This document shows, piece by piece, positions 31,872 to 41,468 of a stretch of DNA of 64,000 nt (position 1 is the first letter of the stretch; the number at the start of each line of letters is the position of its first letter). The position numbers and the translations under genes were made by a program. The DNA comes from Sphingomonas sp. Leaf21 (GTDB taxonomy: Bacteria; Pseudomonadota; Alphaproteobacteria; Sphingomonadales; Sphingomonadaceae), in NCBI RefSeq assembly GCF_916858675.1, contig NZ_CAKASM010000001.1, positions 310,001 to 374,000 on the forward strand. The letters are read 5' to 3'. A model generated the notes under the pieces. That model was not told where the DNA came from, made no database searches, and worked only from the letters and a program-made list of their open reading frames with translations.

Positions 31872-34856
31872 ATGAGAATGAGCAAGCGGCGGACCTGCGT
31901 CGCAACCAAATACGGTAACGCTACCAGCATCGCGGCGCTGGCCCTGGCGCTGATCGCCGCGCCGGCTTGGGCGGCGCCGATGCAGCAGACCGCGTCGCCG
32001 GAGGTCGCGACGCCCGCCGCCGAACCGCAGGAACCCGCGACGAGTGCCAAGGACATTATCGTCACCGGCACCCGGATTACCGCCAACGGCTACAATGCGC
32101 CCACGCCGACGACGGTGATCGGGGAGGAGCAGATCCAGCAGAACGCGCAACCCAATATCTTCAACACGGTCGCGCAATTGCCCTCGCTCCAGGGGTCGAC
32201 CGGCGCGACGACGGGCACGTTCAGCACCTCCAGCGGCCAGCAGGGTCTCAGTTCCTTCTCGCTTCGGGGCCTTGGCACGATCCGGACCCTGACCCTGCTC
32301 GACGGCCAGCGCGTCGTCGGCGCGAACGTCACCGGTGTTCCGGACATCAGCCAGTTCCCGCAACTCCTGATCAAGCGGGTCGACGTCGTCACCGGTGGCG
32401 CATCGGCGTCCTGGGGTTCGGACGCGGTCGGCGGCGTGATCAACTTCATCACCGACACGCGGTTCACCGGCTTCAAGGGCAACCTCCAGACGGGCGTCAC
32501 CACCTATGGCGACGATGGCCAGGTGCTGGCACAGGCGGCGTTCGGCAAGTCGCTGGCCGGCGACAAGCTGCACGTCATCCTGAGCGGCGAATATGCCAAG
32601 GACCAGGGCGTCGGCCCCGGTAATTTCGGTGAGGATCTGGCGGGCAGCCGCGACTGGTATCGCGCCACCACGCTGGTCGATACCGGCGTTCGCAACGCCA
32701 GCACGCCGCAATTCCTCTACCGCGATCACGGCCAGGCCTATCAATACACCAAATACGGCCTGATCAGCTCCGGCCCGCTCCAGGGGACGGCATTCGACGC
32801 CAACGGCAATCCCTTCCCGTTCCAATATGGCTCGAACGGCATGCCCGCGAAGAACGCGGCGGGCAATGTCATCGGCTGCTATGTCGGCTTCTGCGTCGGC
32901 GGCGACCAGTCGGGGCATGTCGGATCGGGCACCTCGCTGCAATCGGCGCTGGAGCGGATCAATGGTTACACCCGGATCGGCTATGACATCGCGCCCGATG
33001 CCGAGCTTTATGTGACCGCCAATATCGCGCAGGTCCGCACCAGCAACCAGCCCAATCCCGGCGCGGCGAAGACCGGGTTGACCATCCAGTGCTCCAATCC
33101 CTACCTGCCACAATCGATCCAGCAGCAATGTGCCGCCAACGGCATCACAAGCTTCGGCTATGGCCTGAGCAACGCGATCCTGCCCAACATCAAGGTGAAC
33201 ACCGACCGCCGCCAGTATCGCTTCGTCGGCGGGTTGAAGGGCAAGGCCGAGGTGTTCGGCGGAAGCTGGAACTACGACGTCTATTACGAGCACGGCATCA
33301 ACGTCACCGATATCAATGTCGACAATATCAGTCTGACGGGTCGCTATAATCAGGCGATCAACGCGACCACGCTGAACGGTCAGATCGTCTGCGCCAACGC
33401 CGCCGCGCGCGCCAGCGGATGCCAGCCGATCAACATCTTCGGCGGCGCCGTGCCGTCCGCCGCCGCGCTCGCCTATATCGTCCCCGCCAACGGCCCGTTC
33501 CAGCATACCCGCCAGACCCAGGACGTGGCGGCGGGCACGATCTCGGGCAACCTGATCGATCTGTGGGCCGGACCGCTGTCGATCGCGACCGGTGTCGAAT
33601 ATCGGCGGGAGGCGTACCGCGTGAACGCCGATCCCTATGGCGCGGGCGTATCGGACATCAGCCCCAATTCGGCGATGTATCCGTCGGATCCGTTCCTCAA
33701 CTCGACCACCGGCAGCAACTGGTATGCGGGCAATTACAAGAACGGGTCGGGCAAGTACGACGTCTATGAAAGCTTCCTGGAACTCAACCTGCCCATCCTC
33801 AATTCGGAGGCGCTCGGCCGGGCGAATCTGAACGCGGCGGGCCGTGCGACGCACTATTCGACGTCCGGCAGGGTCTATGCCTGGAAGATCGGCGGCACCT
33901 GGGACACGCCGCTCGACGGGTTCCGCCTGCGCGCGGTGACGTCGCGCGACGTCCGTGCCCCCAACCTGTCGGAGCTGTTCGCGGCGCCGACCACGACGAC
34001 CGTTCCCAACTTCACCGATCCGTTCCGCAACACCCAGGTGCTGATCATCCAGAACACGCTGGGCAATCCGAATCTGCGCCCCGAAATCGCGCGCAGCACC
34101 GAGGCGGGCGTCGTCCTGTCACGGCCGAGCTGGCTTCCCGGCCTGAGCCTGTCGTTCGACTATTACACGATCAAGGTGAACGACGTCGTCTCCAGCCTGT
34201 CGGCGGCGCAGATCGTCAACCTGTGTTTCCAGGGCAATACCGAGACCTGTTCGGCCTTCAACCTTCAGAACACGGCAGGCCCCAACTTCGTCAACGTCCA
34301 GGCGTTCAACCTCGCGTCGATCAAGACCAGCGGCTTCGATATCGAGGGCAGCTACCAGTGGCGCAATCCGCTGGGCATGGGCGGTAACCTGACGCTGCGT
34401 GCCCTCGCCACCCACGTCATCAAGTTCGTCACCGATCCGGGCCTGCCCGGCACGATCCCGGTCGACAGCGCGGGCGCCAATTCGGGTGCGACGCCCGACT
34501 GGAAATGGCTGGCGATCCAGAGCTACGACACCGACAAGTTCAGCCTGCTGGTCCAGGAACGCTGGTTCAGCAGCGGCGTGATCGGCAACCAATATGTCGT
34601 CTGCTCGACCAACTGCCCCGTCTCGACCGGCAACAACCCGACGATCGACCGCAATTACATGTCGGGCGCCTTCTACCTGGATATCGGCGGCTCGCTGGCC
34701 GTCACGCCTGCGGTCAGCATGTTCTTCAAGGTCGACAATCTGCTCAACCGCGATCCCGTGCCGTCGCCGCAGACCAATACCGGTCTGGACGTCAACCCGG
34801 CGCTCTACGACACGCTCGGCCGCTTCTACCGCATCGGCCTGCGCGCGAAGTTCTGA
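31872..34856 (+). CDS. TonB-dependent receptor, third
   Basis: The 994-residue outer-membrane receptor has a signal peptide ending near PAWAAP (about residue 35), a TonB-box-like DIIVTGTRIT and a plug with QQNAQPNIFNTVAQLPSL, LRGLGTIRTLTLLDGQRVV and TGGASASWGSDAVGGVINF. The barrel ends in YRIGLRAKF with the expected terminal Phe. ATG 31863 is next to GAGGGG; ATG 31872, nine bases away, is preferred. Position after the second helix/propeller enzyme and before a DUF5703 protein suggests it imports oligosaccharides or aldonate-ended products made by these enzymes. A strong hairpin terminator follows. Confidence 0.94.
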   Translation: MRMSKRRTCVATKYGNATSIAALALALIAAPAWAAPMQQTASPEVATPAAEPQEPATSAKDIIVTGTRITANGYNAPTPTTVIGEEQIQQNAQPNIFNTVAQLPSLQGSTGATTGTFSTSSGQQGLSSFSLRGLGTIRTLTLLDGQRVVGANVTGVPDISQFPQLLIKRVDVVTGGASASWGSDAVGGVINFITDTRFTGFKGNLQTGVTTYGDDGQVLAQAAFGKSLAGDKLHVILSGEYAKDQGVGPGNFGEDLAGSRDWYRATTLVDTGVRNASTPQFLYRDHGQAYQYTKYGLISSGPLQGTAFDANGNPFPFQYGSNGMPAKNAAGNVIGCYVGFCVGGDQSGHVGSGTSLQSALERINGYTRIGYDIAPDAELYVTANIAQVRTSNQPNPGAAKTGLTIQCSNPYLPQSIQQQCAANGITSFGYGLSNAILPNIKVNTDRRQYRFVGGLKGKAEVFGGSWNYDVYYEHGINVTDINVDNISLTGRYNQAINATTLNGQIVCANAAARASGCQPINIFGGAVPSAAALAYIVPANGPFQHTRQTQDVAAGTISGNLIDLWAGPLSIATGVEYRREAYRVNADPYGAGVSDISPNSAMYPSDPFLNSTTGSNWYAGNYKNGSGKYDVYESFLELNLPILNSEALGRANLNAAGRATHYSTSGRVYAWKIGGTWDTPLDGFRLRAVTSRDVRAPNLSELFAAPTTTTVPNFTDPFRNTQVLIIQNTLGNPNLRPEIARSTEAGVVLSRPSWLPGLSLSFDYYTIKVNDVVSSLSAAQIVNLCFQGNTETCSAFNLQNTAGPNFVNVQAFNLASIKTSGFDIEGSYQWRNPLGMGGNLTLRALATHVIKFVTDPGLPGTIPVDSAGANSGATPDWKWLAIQSYDTDKFSLLVQERWFSSGVIGNQYVVCSTNCPVSTGNNPTIDRNYMSGAFYLDIGGSLAVTPAVSMFFKVDNLLNRDPVPSPQTNTGLDVNPALYDTLGRFYRIGLRAKF

Positions 34857-34867
34857 TCCAGGCGTGA

Positions 34868-34897
34868 ACGGGCGGCGGCAGGACAGCCGCCGCCCGT
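34868..34897 (+). terminator. Rho-independent-like terminator after the third receptor
   Basis: ACGGGCGGCGGC (34868-34879) pairs perfectly with GCCGCCGCCCGT (34886-34897) around a six-base loop and is followed by TTCTCCTT. It begins 11 bases after the receptor stop, so the DUF5703 gene downstream may need its own promoter or read-through. Confidence 0.75.
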
Positions 34898-34937
34898 TTC
34901 TCCTTGCCGATACGGTTTAACCGGTGAGACTGGGCCC

Positions 34938-37310
34938 GTGGATCGCTTCAAACGCCGAACGCTGAAACAGCTTGCCGCGACGGCCGCCATCGGTCCGATG
35001 GGTCCGGCCGTGGCAGCGGCCCCGCCGCACGGCGAGGCCCGTCGCCGGTTGGCCGCCTATGATCCGATCTGGACCAGCCCCAGCCGCAACGCGGGCGAGT
35101 CGATGCCCTGCGGGGCGGGCGACATAGGGCTGAATATCTGGGTCGAAGGCGCGGACCTGCTCTTCTACGTCACGCGCAGCGGCGCATTCGATGAGACCAA
35201 CAGCTATCTGAAGCTCGGTCGGGTCCGCCTGACGCTCTCCCCCTCTCCCTTCACGACCGACGCACCGTTCATGCAGCGGCTGAACCTCATCGATGGGGAG
35301 ATGCTGGTGACCTGCGGCGGGGTGACCGTCACCGTCTGGGCGGATGTGGACGCCCCCGTCGTGCATGTCGCCGTCGCCAGCGACCAGCCTGTCGCCCTGA
35401 CCGCGACGTGGGAAAGCTGGCGAACCGAGGACCGCGATTATCGCCCGGCCGAAATGACGATGCACCGGTCCTATGACGGGGCGCCGGAAACGCCGCGCCA
35501 ATATGCCGACGCGATCGACTTTGCCGTGGGCGGGGTGCTGAGCCATCATCGCAATCGTGATCGCACGGTGTTCGACATGCTCGTCGCACAGCAGGGTCTG
35601 GATGCCGTCAAGGATCAGCTGTGGAACCCTCTGCGGGGCCTCGGCTTCGGTGCCCTGATGCGCGGGCCCGGCCTGAACCCGGCGGGCTCCGCCGAGGGCC
35701 GCTACGCCAGCACGGATTATCGGGGATGGCGGCTCGCCAGCGTGCGGCCGCGACGGCGACACGCGGTCGCGATCTTCTGCCCGATCGCGCAGACCCCGAC
35801 CCATGACGACTGGATGGCGGGATTGCGCCGGCTGATCGCGGCACATTCGGATGCGAACGTCTCCCGCCGCCGCAGCCAGGCGTGGTGGCAAGGCTATTGG
35901 GACCGAAGCTGGATCATCATCCAGCCCGGCGAGGCCAGGCCCGACAGCCAGCCTTGGCGGATCGGCCGCAACTATCAGCTTTTCCGGCATCAACTCGGCA
36001 CCAACGCGCGTGGGCAATGGCCGACCAAGTTCAACGGCGGCAACTTCACGGTCGATCCCGAATTCATCGACCCCACGATCCGGCTATCCCCCGACTACCG
36101 CGCCTGGGGCGGCGGCGAATTCACCGCGCAGAACCAGCGTCTGGTCCATTGGCCGATGCTCAAGAGCGGCGACACCGACCTGATGCGTCCGCAACTTGAT
36201 TTCTATCGACGCCTGCGCCGCACCGCCGAGCTTCGGACCCGGCATTACTGGGGGCATAGTGGCGCTTGCTTCGTCGAGCAGATCGAGAATTTCGGACTGT
36301 GCTGTGGTCAGGAATGGGGGTGGAACCGTGACTGGAAGACACCTGCGGCTCGGCTGCCCGGCGTCGAGGACAGCGCGTTCGTCGATTACCTGTGGGACAC
36401 CGTCCTCGAATTCTGTCTGATGATGCTGGAGACATGGCGGTTCACCGGCGCGGACATCGTCGGCGACCTTGCCTTTATCGACAGCTGCCTGACCTTCTTC
36501 GACCAGCATTACCGGGCCGAGCATCGCCGCGTCTCGGGGCAGGATCTCGACGCGAACGGCAAGCTCGTGCTGTTCCCCGGCACCGCGTGCGAGACATACA
36601 AGACGGCACTCGACTCGGCGGTGACGATCGCGGCGCTTGACGCCGTTCTATCGGCGCTGCTCGCATTGCCGGGCGCGCTTCTGAACCCTCCGCTGCGTGC
36701 GCGCTATGAAGCGATGAAGGCCTCGCTCCCGGCGCTGCCGACCCGCGAGATGGCCGGGCGGCGCGTTCTCGCACCCGCATCGCTCTGGGATCGCATCCAG
36801 AATGTCGAGATACCGCAACTCTATCCCGTCTTTCCCTACGGCCAGTTCGGCGTCGGCAGGCCGGACCTGCAACTGGCGATCGACACCTGGCATCACGGCG
36901 TGGACACGCCCGCACAGAAGGACATTAAGAGCTGGCATCAGGATGCGATCTTCTGCGCGCGATTGGGCCTGACCGACGAGGCGGCCCGGCTGACCGCGTT
37001 GAAGATGGACGACAGCTCACGGCGCTATCCGACCTTCTGGGGCCCGGGGCATGACTGGGCGCCGGACCATAATTGGGGCGGCTCGGGCATGATCGGGCTG
37101 CAGGAGATGGTGATGCAGACCCCGGGCGACGCCATCCACCTGTTTCCCGCATGGCCGCGTGACTGGGACGTCGCGTTCCGCCTTCATGCGCCGGGCGCGA
37201 CCCGGATCGAGGCCGAGTTGCGTGGCGGCGTTCTGGTAAGCCTGTCGGTCGATCCCCCGGGCGAGCGATCCCGGATCGTCCTGCCTGACTGGCTCTCCCC
37301 GCACGCCTGA
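34938..37310 (+). CDS. DUF5703 glycosidase-like secreted protein
   Basis: The 790-residue protein has a Tat-like signal (KRRTLKQLAATAAIG, cut near residue 28). The DUF5703 N-terminal beta domain follows: YDPIWTSPSRNAGESMPCG, GDIGLNIWVEG, LLFYVTRSGAFDE and LKLGRVRLTLSP. The rest resembles an (alpha/alpha)6-barrel glycosidase of the GH95-like kind, with QWPTKFNGGNFTVDPEF (about 358-374) and the C-terminal HLFPAWPRDWDVAFRL. The catalytic acids are not known to me. Start GTG 34938 has only GGTGAGA upstream, nine bases away. It follows the third receptor after 81 bases including a terminator. The likely job is exo-cleavage of side chains or oligomers from the same polymer. Confidence 0.82.
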   Translation: MDRFKRRTLKQLAATAAIGPMGPAVAAAPPHGEARRRLAAYDPIWTSPSRNAGESMPCGAGDIGLNIWVEGADLLFYVTRSGAFDETNSYLKLGRVRLTLSPSPFTTDAPFMQRLNLIDGEMLVTCGGVTVTVWADVDAPVVHVAVASDQPVALTATWESWRTEDRDYRPAEMTMHRSYDGAPETPRQYADAIDFAVGGVLSHHRNRDRTVFDMLVAQQGLDAVKDQLWNPLRGLGFGALMRGPGLNPAGSAEGRYASTDYRGWRLASVRPRRRHAVAIFCPIAQTPTHDDWMAGLRRLIAAHSDANVSRRRSQAWWQGYWDRSWIIIQPGEARPDSQPWRIGRNYQLFRHQLGTNARGQWPTKFNGGNFTVDPEFIDPTIRLSPDYRAWGGGEFTAQNQRLVHWPMLKSGDTDLMRPQLDFYRRLRRTAELRTRHYWGHSGACFVEQIENFGLCCGQEWGWNRDWKTPAARLPGVEDSAFVDYLWDTVLEFCLMMLETWRFTGADIVGDLAFIDSCLTFFDQHYRAEHRRVSGQDLDANGKLVLFPGTACETYKTALDSAVTIAALDAVLSALLALPGALLNPPLRARYEAMKASLPALPTREMAGRRVLAPASLWDRIQNVEIPQLYPVFPYGQFGVGRPDLQLAIDTWHHGVDTPAQKDIKSWHQDAIFCARLGLTDEAARLTALKMDDSSRRYPTFWGPGHDWAPDHNWGGSGMIGLQEMVMQTPGDAIHLFPAWPRDWDVAFRLHAPGATRIEAELRGGVLVSLSVDPPGERSRIVLPDWLSPHA

Positions 37311-37382
37311 CGGTTCGTTCCGGGCCATCGATGGCGCGGAATCTGACTTACTTGATCGATCATTAGAGAGTAGGCGCGTAGC

Positions 37383-40028
37383 ATGGCGACCGCTTGCACC
37401 CCCGAACCGTTACCCGATCTCGGGCGGATCGGGCGTGTGAATGACGCGGCCTCGACGCGGGATCCGCTTCCCCCGTTCCTCCGCAACGCCGGAAGCTGCG
37501 GCGCGCTGATCGGGCAAAAGCATGGGTCGGCGACGCCGCTCGGGCCCGTCACGACATGGAACGGCTGCCTCGCCGCGACCATGGCGACGCTGCTGCGATC
37601 GTCCGTCCCGATGGCCCTGCTCTGGGGCGATGACGGTATCCTGCTCTACAACGACGCGTTCGCTGCCATCGCGGGCGACAATCACCCTCGCCTGCTCGGC
37701 TCTCCGATCCGCGATGGCGATCCCGCGATCATCGCCTTTGACGAGCACGTCCTCGCCACATGTCGGGCGGGCGGCGCGATCCGCCATCGCGACCATCGGG
37801 TCATGCTGTCGCGCGACGGTCGATGCGAGCCAGCCTGGCTCGACCTGGACTATTCGCCCGTCATCGACGAGGCCGGGCAATTCGCGGGCGCGCTTTGCAT
37901 CGTGGGGGAGACCACCACCCGCACCGTCGAGGCCGCCCGCTCCGCCTTTCTGCTGACGCTCGCGGACGATCTTCGCGCGCTGTCCAGCCCGCAGGATATC
38001 ATGTCCCACGCCGCCGTACAGCTTGGCGAGCAGATGGCGGCGAGCCGCGTCTTCTACGCCGAGATCACAACCCGTGGCTGGATGACGGTCGAACAGGATT
38101 ATGCGCACGGCGTATCGTCCATCGTCGGTCGCCATTCGCTGGAAAGCTTCGGCCCGGACCTGCTGGCGGCCTATCGTGACGGGGCACCGGTCGTCGTGCG
38201 CGATGTGGGCGGCGACCAACGGCTGAGCGACGGCACGCGTGCGGGTTTGCAGGCGCGCGAGGTCGGCGCGTTCATCGACGTCGTGCTGTTCCAGGAAGCC
38301 GAATGGGTCGGTCTGCTCGCGGTCCAGAACGCAACCCCGCGCGGCTGGCATCCGGCAGACGAGAATCTGGTCCAGGAGGTCGGCGAACGGGTCAAGATCG
38401 CCATCGAGCGCACGCGCGCCGAAGCGGCCCTTCGCGATCTCAAGGCGACGCTGGAACAACAGGTTGTCGAGCGCACCGCAGACCTGAAACGCTATCACGA
38501 TATCGTCGAGGCGACCGCATCCCCGATCTGCGCCTTCGACGCGGATTACCGCCTGATCGCGTTCAATCGCGCCCACCAGAGCGAGTTCCGGCGCGTCAAC
38601 GGGTTCGAGACGCGTGTCGGCGACGTCTTTCCCAACCAGTTCGATGAGCCCCAGCGCAGCGTCATGCGCGCCCTGATGCAGCGCGCGCTGACCGGCGAAA
38701 GCTTCACCGCGACCGAAGTCTTCGGCCGCCCGCAATTCGGCACGCCCGCCTGGGAGATCGCCTATACGCCGCTGCGCGACGATAGCGGTCGCGTCATCGG
38801 CGCGTTCCATCAGGCCAATGACGTCTCGGAGGCGATGGCGGCGCGCGCCGAACTCGAACTCGCGCAGGAGGCGCTCCGCCAGAGCCAGAAGGTCGAGGCG
38901 ATGGGCAGCCTGACCGGCGGCGTCGCGCATGATTTCAACAATTTGCTGACGCCGATCATCGGCTCGCTCGACATGTTGATGCGCAAGGGCATTGGCAACG
39001 AGCGCGAGCGACGCCTGATCGACGGCGCGCTGCAATCCGCCGAGCGCGCCAAGACGCTGGTCCAGCGGCTGCTGGCCTTTGCCCGTCGCCAGCCGCTTCA
39101 GCCCACCGCGGTCGACCTGTCGCGCCTGATACTCGGCATGTCGGACCTGATCGAGTCGACGCTGGGCCCGACGATCGGCGTGACGATCGATCTCGCGCCC
39201 GCCCTGCCGCCCGCCCGCGCGGACGCCAATCAGCTCGAGATGGCGCTCCTCAATCTGGCCGTGAATGCGCGGGACGCGATGCCCGAAGGCGGCAAGCTGA
39301 CCATCACGGTCGATCAGCGCATCGTGATGGCGAACGAAGCGGGCGACGTTCCCCCCGGTGCCTATCTCCGCCTCGGCGTGGCCGATACCGGGATCGGCAT
39401 GGACGAGGAGACGCGGCAACATGCGATCGAACCCTTCTTCTCGACCAAGGGCGTCGGCAAGGGCACCGGCCTGGGCCTGTCGATGGTGCACGGCCTCGCC
39501 GGGCAGCTCGGCGGGGGATTGACCATCGATAGCGCGACCGGGCGCGGGACCCGGATCGTGCTATGGCTGCCGCTCAGCGACGCCTCGGTGGCTCCGATCG
39601 CCGAGGCCGCCACCGCCGCGCCCAAAATCGCACAGGGCGGGGTCGTGATGTTGGTCGATGACGAGGATCTCGTGCGCCACAGCACCGCCGACATGCTCGT
39701 CGACCTGGGATACCAGGTGGTGGAGGCGAATTCGGCCGCGGAGGCACTGGCGCTGGTACAGGGCGGTGTTCGACCGGACTATCTGGTCACCGATCATCTG
39801 ATGCCGGGGGCTAGCGGAGCACAGCTCGTCCGCGAGCTGGCCGTTCGGCTGCCCGAACTGAAGGCGCTGATCGTGTCCGGTTACGCGGAGACGCATGGCA
39901 TAGACGCCGACATGGCGCGGCTGAGCAAGCCCTTCCGCCACGAGGAACTGGTGGCCAGCCTCGCCACGCTCGACGCGCGGGGCGTTGCGGCGCGCCGTTA
40001 TGCTGTGCCCGAGGTCGATATCGACTGA
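37383..40028 (+). CDS. Hybrid sensor histidine kinase (PAS-GAF-PAS-kinase-receiver)
   Basis: An 881-residue cytoplasmic kinase with no membrane segment. The order is PAS-like (about 60-180), GAF (about 190-335), a coiled linker ending in QQVVERTADLKRY, PAS (about 375-480), HisKA with the phospho-acceptor in GGVAHDFNN (His516), ATPase boxes (NLAVNARDAMPEGG, DTGIGM, GVGKGTGLGLSMVHG) and a C-terminal receiver with Asp804 in LVTDHLMPG. No cognate response regulator is adjacent. A soluble sensor with GAF and PAS may respond to redox, light or a small molecule. A palindrome TGATCGATCA lies 22-31 bases before the ATG. It converges with the efflux operon, 15 bases apart. Confidence 0.92.
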   Translation: MATACTPEPLPDLGRIGRVNDAASTRDPLPPFLRNAGSCGALIGQKHGSATPLGPVTTWNGCLAATMATLLRSSVPMALLWGDDGILLYNDAFAAIAGDNHPRLLGSPIRDGDPAIIAFDEHVLATCRAGGAIRHRDHRVMLSRDGRCEPAWLDLDYSPVIDEAGQFAGALCIVGETTTRTVEAARSAFLLTLADDLRALSSPQDIMSHAAVQLGEQMAASRVFYAEITTRGWMTVEQDYAHGVSSIVGRHSLESFGPDLLAAYRDGAPVVVRDVGGDQRLSDGTRAGLQAREVGAFIDVVLFQEAEWVGLLAVQNATPRGWHPADENLVQEVGERVKIAIERTRAEAALRDLKATLEQQVVERTADLKRYHDIVEATASPICAFDADYRLIAFNRAHQSEFRRVNGFETRVGDVFPNQFDEPQRSVMRALMQRALTGESFTATEVFGRPQFGTPAWEIAYTPLRDDSGRVIGAFHQANDVSEAMAARAELELAQEALRQSQKVEAMGSLTGGVAHDFNNLLTPIIGSLDMLMRKGIGNERERRLIDGALQSAERAKTLVQRLLAFARRQPLQPTAVDLSRLILGMSDLIESTLGPTIGVTIDLAPALPPARADANQLEMALLNLAVNARDAMPEGGKLTITVDQRIVMANEAGDVPPGAYLRLGVADTGIGMDEETRQHAIEPFFSTKGVGKGTGLGLSMVHGLAGQLGGGLTIDSATGRGTRIVLWLPLSDASVAPIAEAATAAPKIAQGGVVMLVDDEDLVRHSTADMLVDLGYQVVEANSAAEALALVQGGVRPDYLVTDHLMPGASGAQLVRELAVRLPELKALIVSGYAETHGIDADMARLSKPFRHEELVASLATLDARGVAARRYAVPEVDID

Positions 40029-40043
40029 TCGGGCCCCCGCCCC

Positions 40044-41468
40044 TCACGCCTGCCAGCCACCCCCGAGCGCGAGGAAGAGCTGGACCTGATCCCCAGCCAC
40101 ACGGGATTGCGCAGCCGCGAGCGTCTGCTCGGCCGCGATCGCGGTCCGCTGCGCGTCGAGGACGGCCAGGAAGCCCGTCCGACCGGCCCGGAATAGCGTC
40201 TCGGCGTCCCGCGCGGCCTTGGCCGCCTGGTTGCTCGCCTCGCGCAACGCCGATATCCGATCGAGGTCGCGCGCATAGACGGTCAAGGCACTCTCGGTTT
40301 CGCGAAGCGCGCCAAGGACAGTGCCGTCAAAGCGGGCATATGCGGCATCGCTGTCGGCCTGCGCGGCGGCGATCCGCGCCCGCACCCGGCCGCGATTGGG
40401 AAATTGCCAACTGATGAGCGGCCCGAGCGAGAATTTGTAGGTGTCGCTCGAGAAGGCCCGCTCCGCCAGCCCGACCGACCCGACCGACGCGCCGAGCGTG
40501 ACCTGGGGATAGAGGGCGGCCGTCGCCACCCCGATCCGGGCGGTCGCCGCGCGCAACTCCAGCTCGGCTCTTCGCACATCGGGGCGTCGACGGAGCAGCG
40601 CCGCGCCGTCGCCGATCGGGATGGGTTTGGTCAGGCGCGGCTCGATGGTGCAGGCGGCCACGTCACGGTCGAACTCGGCAGGCGGACGCCCGGTCAGCGT
40701 CGCGAGGCGATACAGCGCAAGACGCCGCGCCGCCCGAAGGCCGGGCATGGTCGCGCGAACCTGCGCCTCCTGCGCCGAGGAGCGGGTCGCATCGAGCGAG
40801 ATACCACGCCCGCCGCGCACGAGACGCCGGGTCAGCTCGGTCGCTCGCGACTGGAGCGCGAGTGCGCGTTCCGCCACGCCGATTTCACGCCCCGCCGAAC
40901 AGGCGTCCAGATAGGCACGCGTCGTATCCGCCGCCACCGTCACCCGGACGCTGTCATAGGCGGCACGCGTCGCGGCGAGATCGGCGTCCGCCGCCTCGAC
41001 CGCGCGGCGAACCTGGCCCACCAGGTCGAGCTGATAGGAGATGCCAGCCGTCGCCGAGTAGACGAAGTTGCTGGGCAGAGCGGCGCCGGGCAGCAATTCC
41101 TCCTCGGCCGACCGCTGTCCATAGCCCGGTGCGGCCTGCAGATTGGCCTGGGGTCGGCGGTCCTGCTCGACCAGATTGACCGAGGCCTGCGCCCGCGCGA
41201 TATGCGCCGCCGCGATGCGAAGATCGGTATTGGCGGCCAGCGCCTGCGCCACCAGATGGTCCAGCGTGGGATCCTGATAGAGCTGCCACCAGTGATCGGG
41301 CACCGGCTGGAGGGCGGCGAAGGCCGCTTCGTCTCCGCCGACGAACGGGCCCGTGGCGCTGGGCTTCTCGATCACCGCGCTTTGTGGGCGGCGATAGTCT
41401 GGGCCGACCGTGGTGCAGGCGCTCAGCAGTCCGATGGTCAATAGCGCGACGGAGCGACGGAGCGTCAT
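40044..41468 (-). CDS. NodT-family outer-membrane efflux lipoprotein
   Basis: The 474-residue TolC-like channel has a lipoprotein signal (LLTIGLLSACTTVG, Cys18). Two outer-membrane efflux protein repeats follow, with coiled segments such as AALAANTDLRIAAAHIARAQ-like regions and ALRETESALTVY. It is the last gene of the MarR-FUSC-DUF1656-HlyD operon and overlaps the HlyD stop (ATGA). It should give a continuous path across the envelope for aromatic acids or similar compounds. A dedicated outer-membrane channel is not encoded in the E. coli aae operon, but such five-gene sets are common in alphaproteobacteria. Confidence 0.92.
   Translation of the reverse strand: MTLRRSVALLTIGLLSACTTVGPDYRRPQSAVIEKPSATGPFVGGDEAAFAALQPVPDHWWQLYQDPTLDHLVAQALAANTDLRIAAAHIARAQASVNLVEQDRRPQANLQAAPGYGQRSAEEELLPGAALPSNFVYSATAGISYQLDLVGQVRRAVEAADADLAATRAAYDSVRVTVAADTTRAYLDACSAGREIGVAERALALQSRATELTRRLVRGGRGISLDATRSSAQEAQVRATMPGLRAARRLALYRLATLTGRPPAEFDRDVAACTIEPRLTKPIPIGDGAALLRRRPDVRRAELELRAATARIGVATAALYPQVTLGASVGSVGLAERAFSSDTYKFSLGPLISWQFPNRGRVRARIAAAQADSDAAYARFDGTVLGALRETESALTVYARDLDRISALREASNQAAKAARDAETLFRAGRTGFLAVLDAQRTAIAAEQTLAAAQSRVAGDQVQLFLALGGGWQA

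Noticed and set aside
37352..37361. TGATCGATCA palindrome before the sensor kinase
   Set aside because: Ten bases built on a GATC repeat, with no second copy or paired site; not enough to call an operator.
40029..40043. Terminator between kinase and NodT genes
   Set aside because: Only 15 bases and no stem; the two transcripts may simply run into each other.
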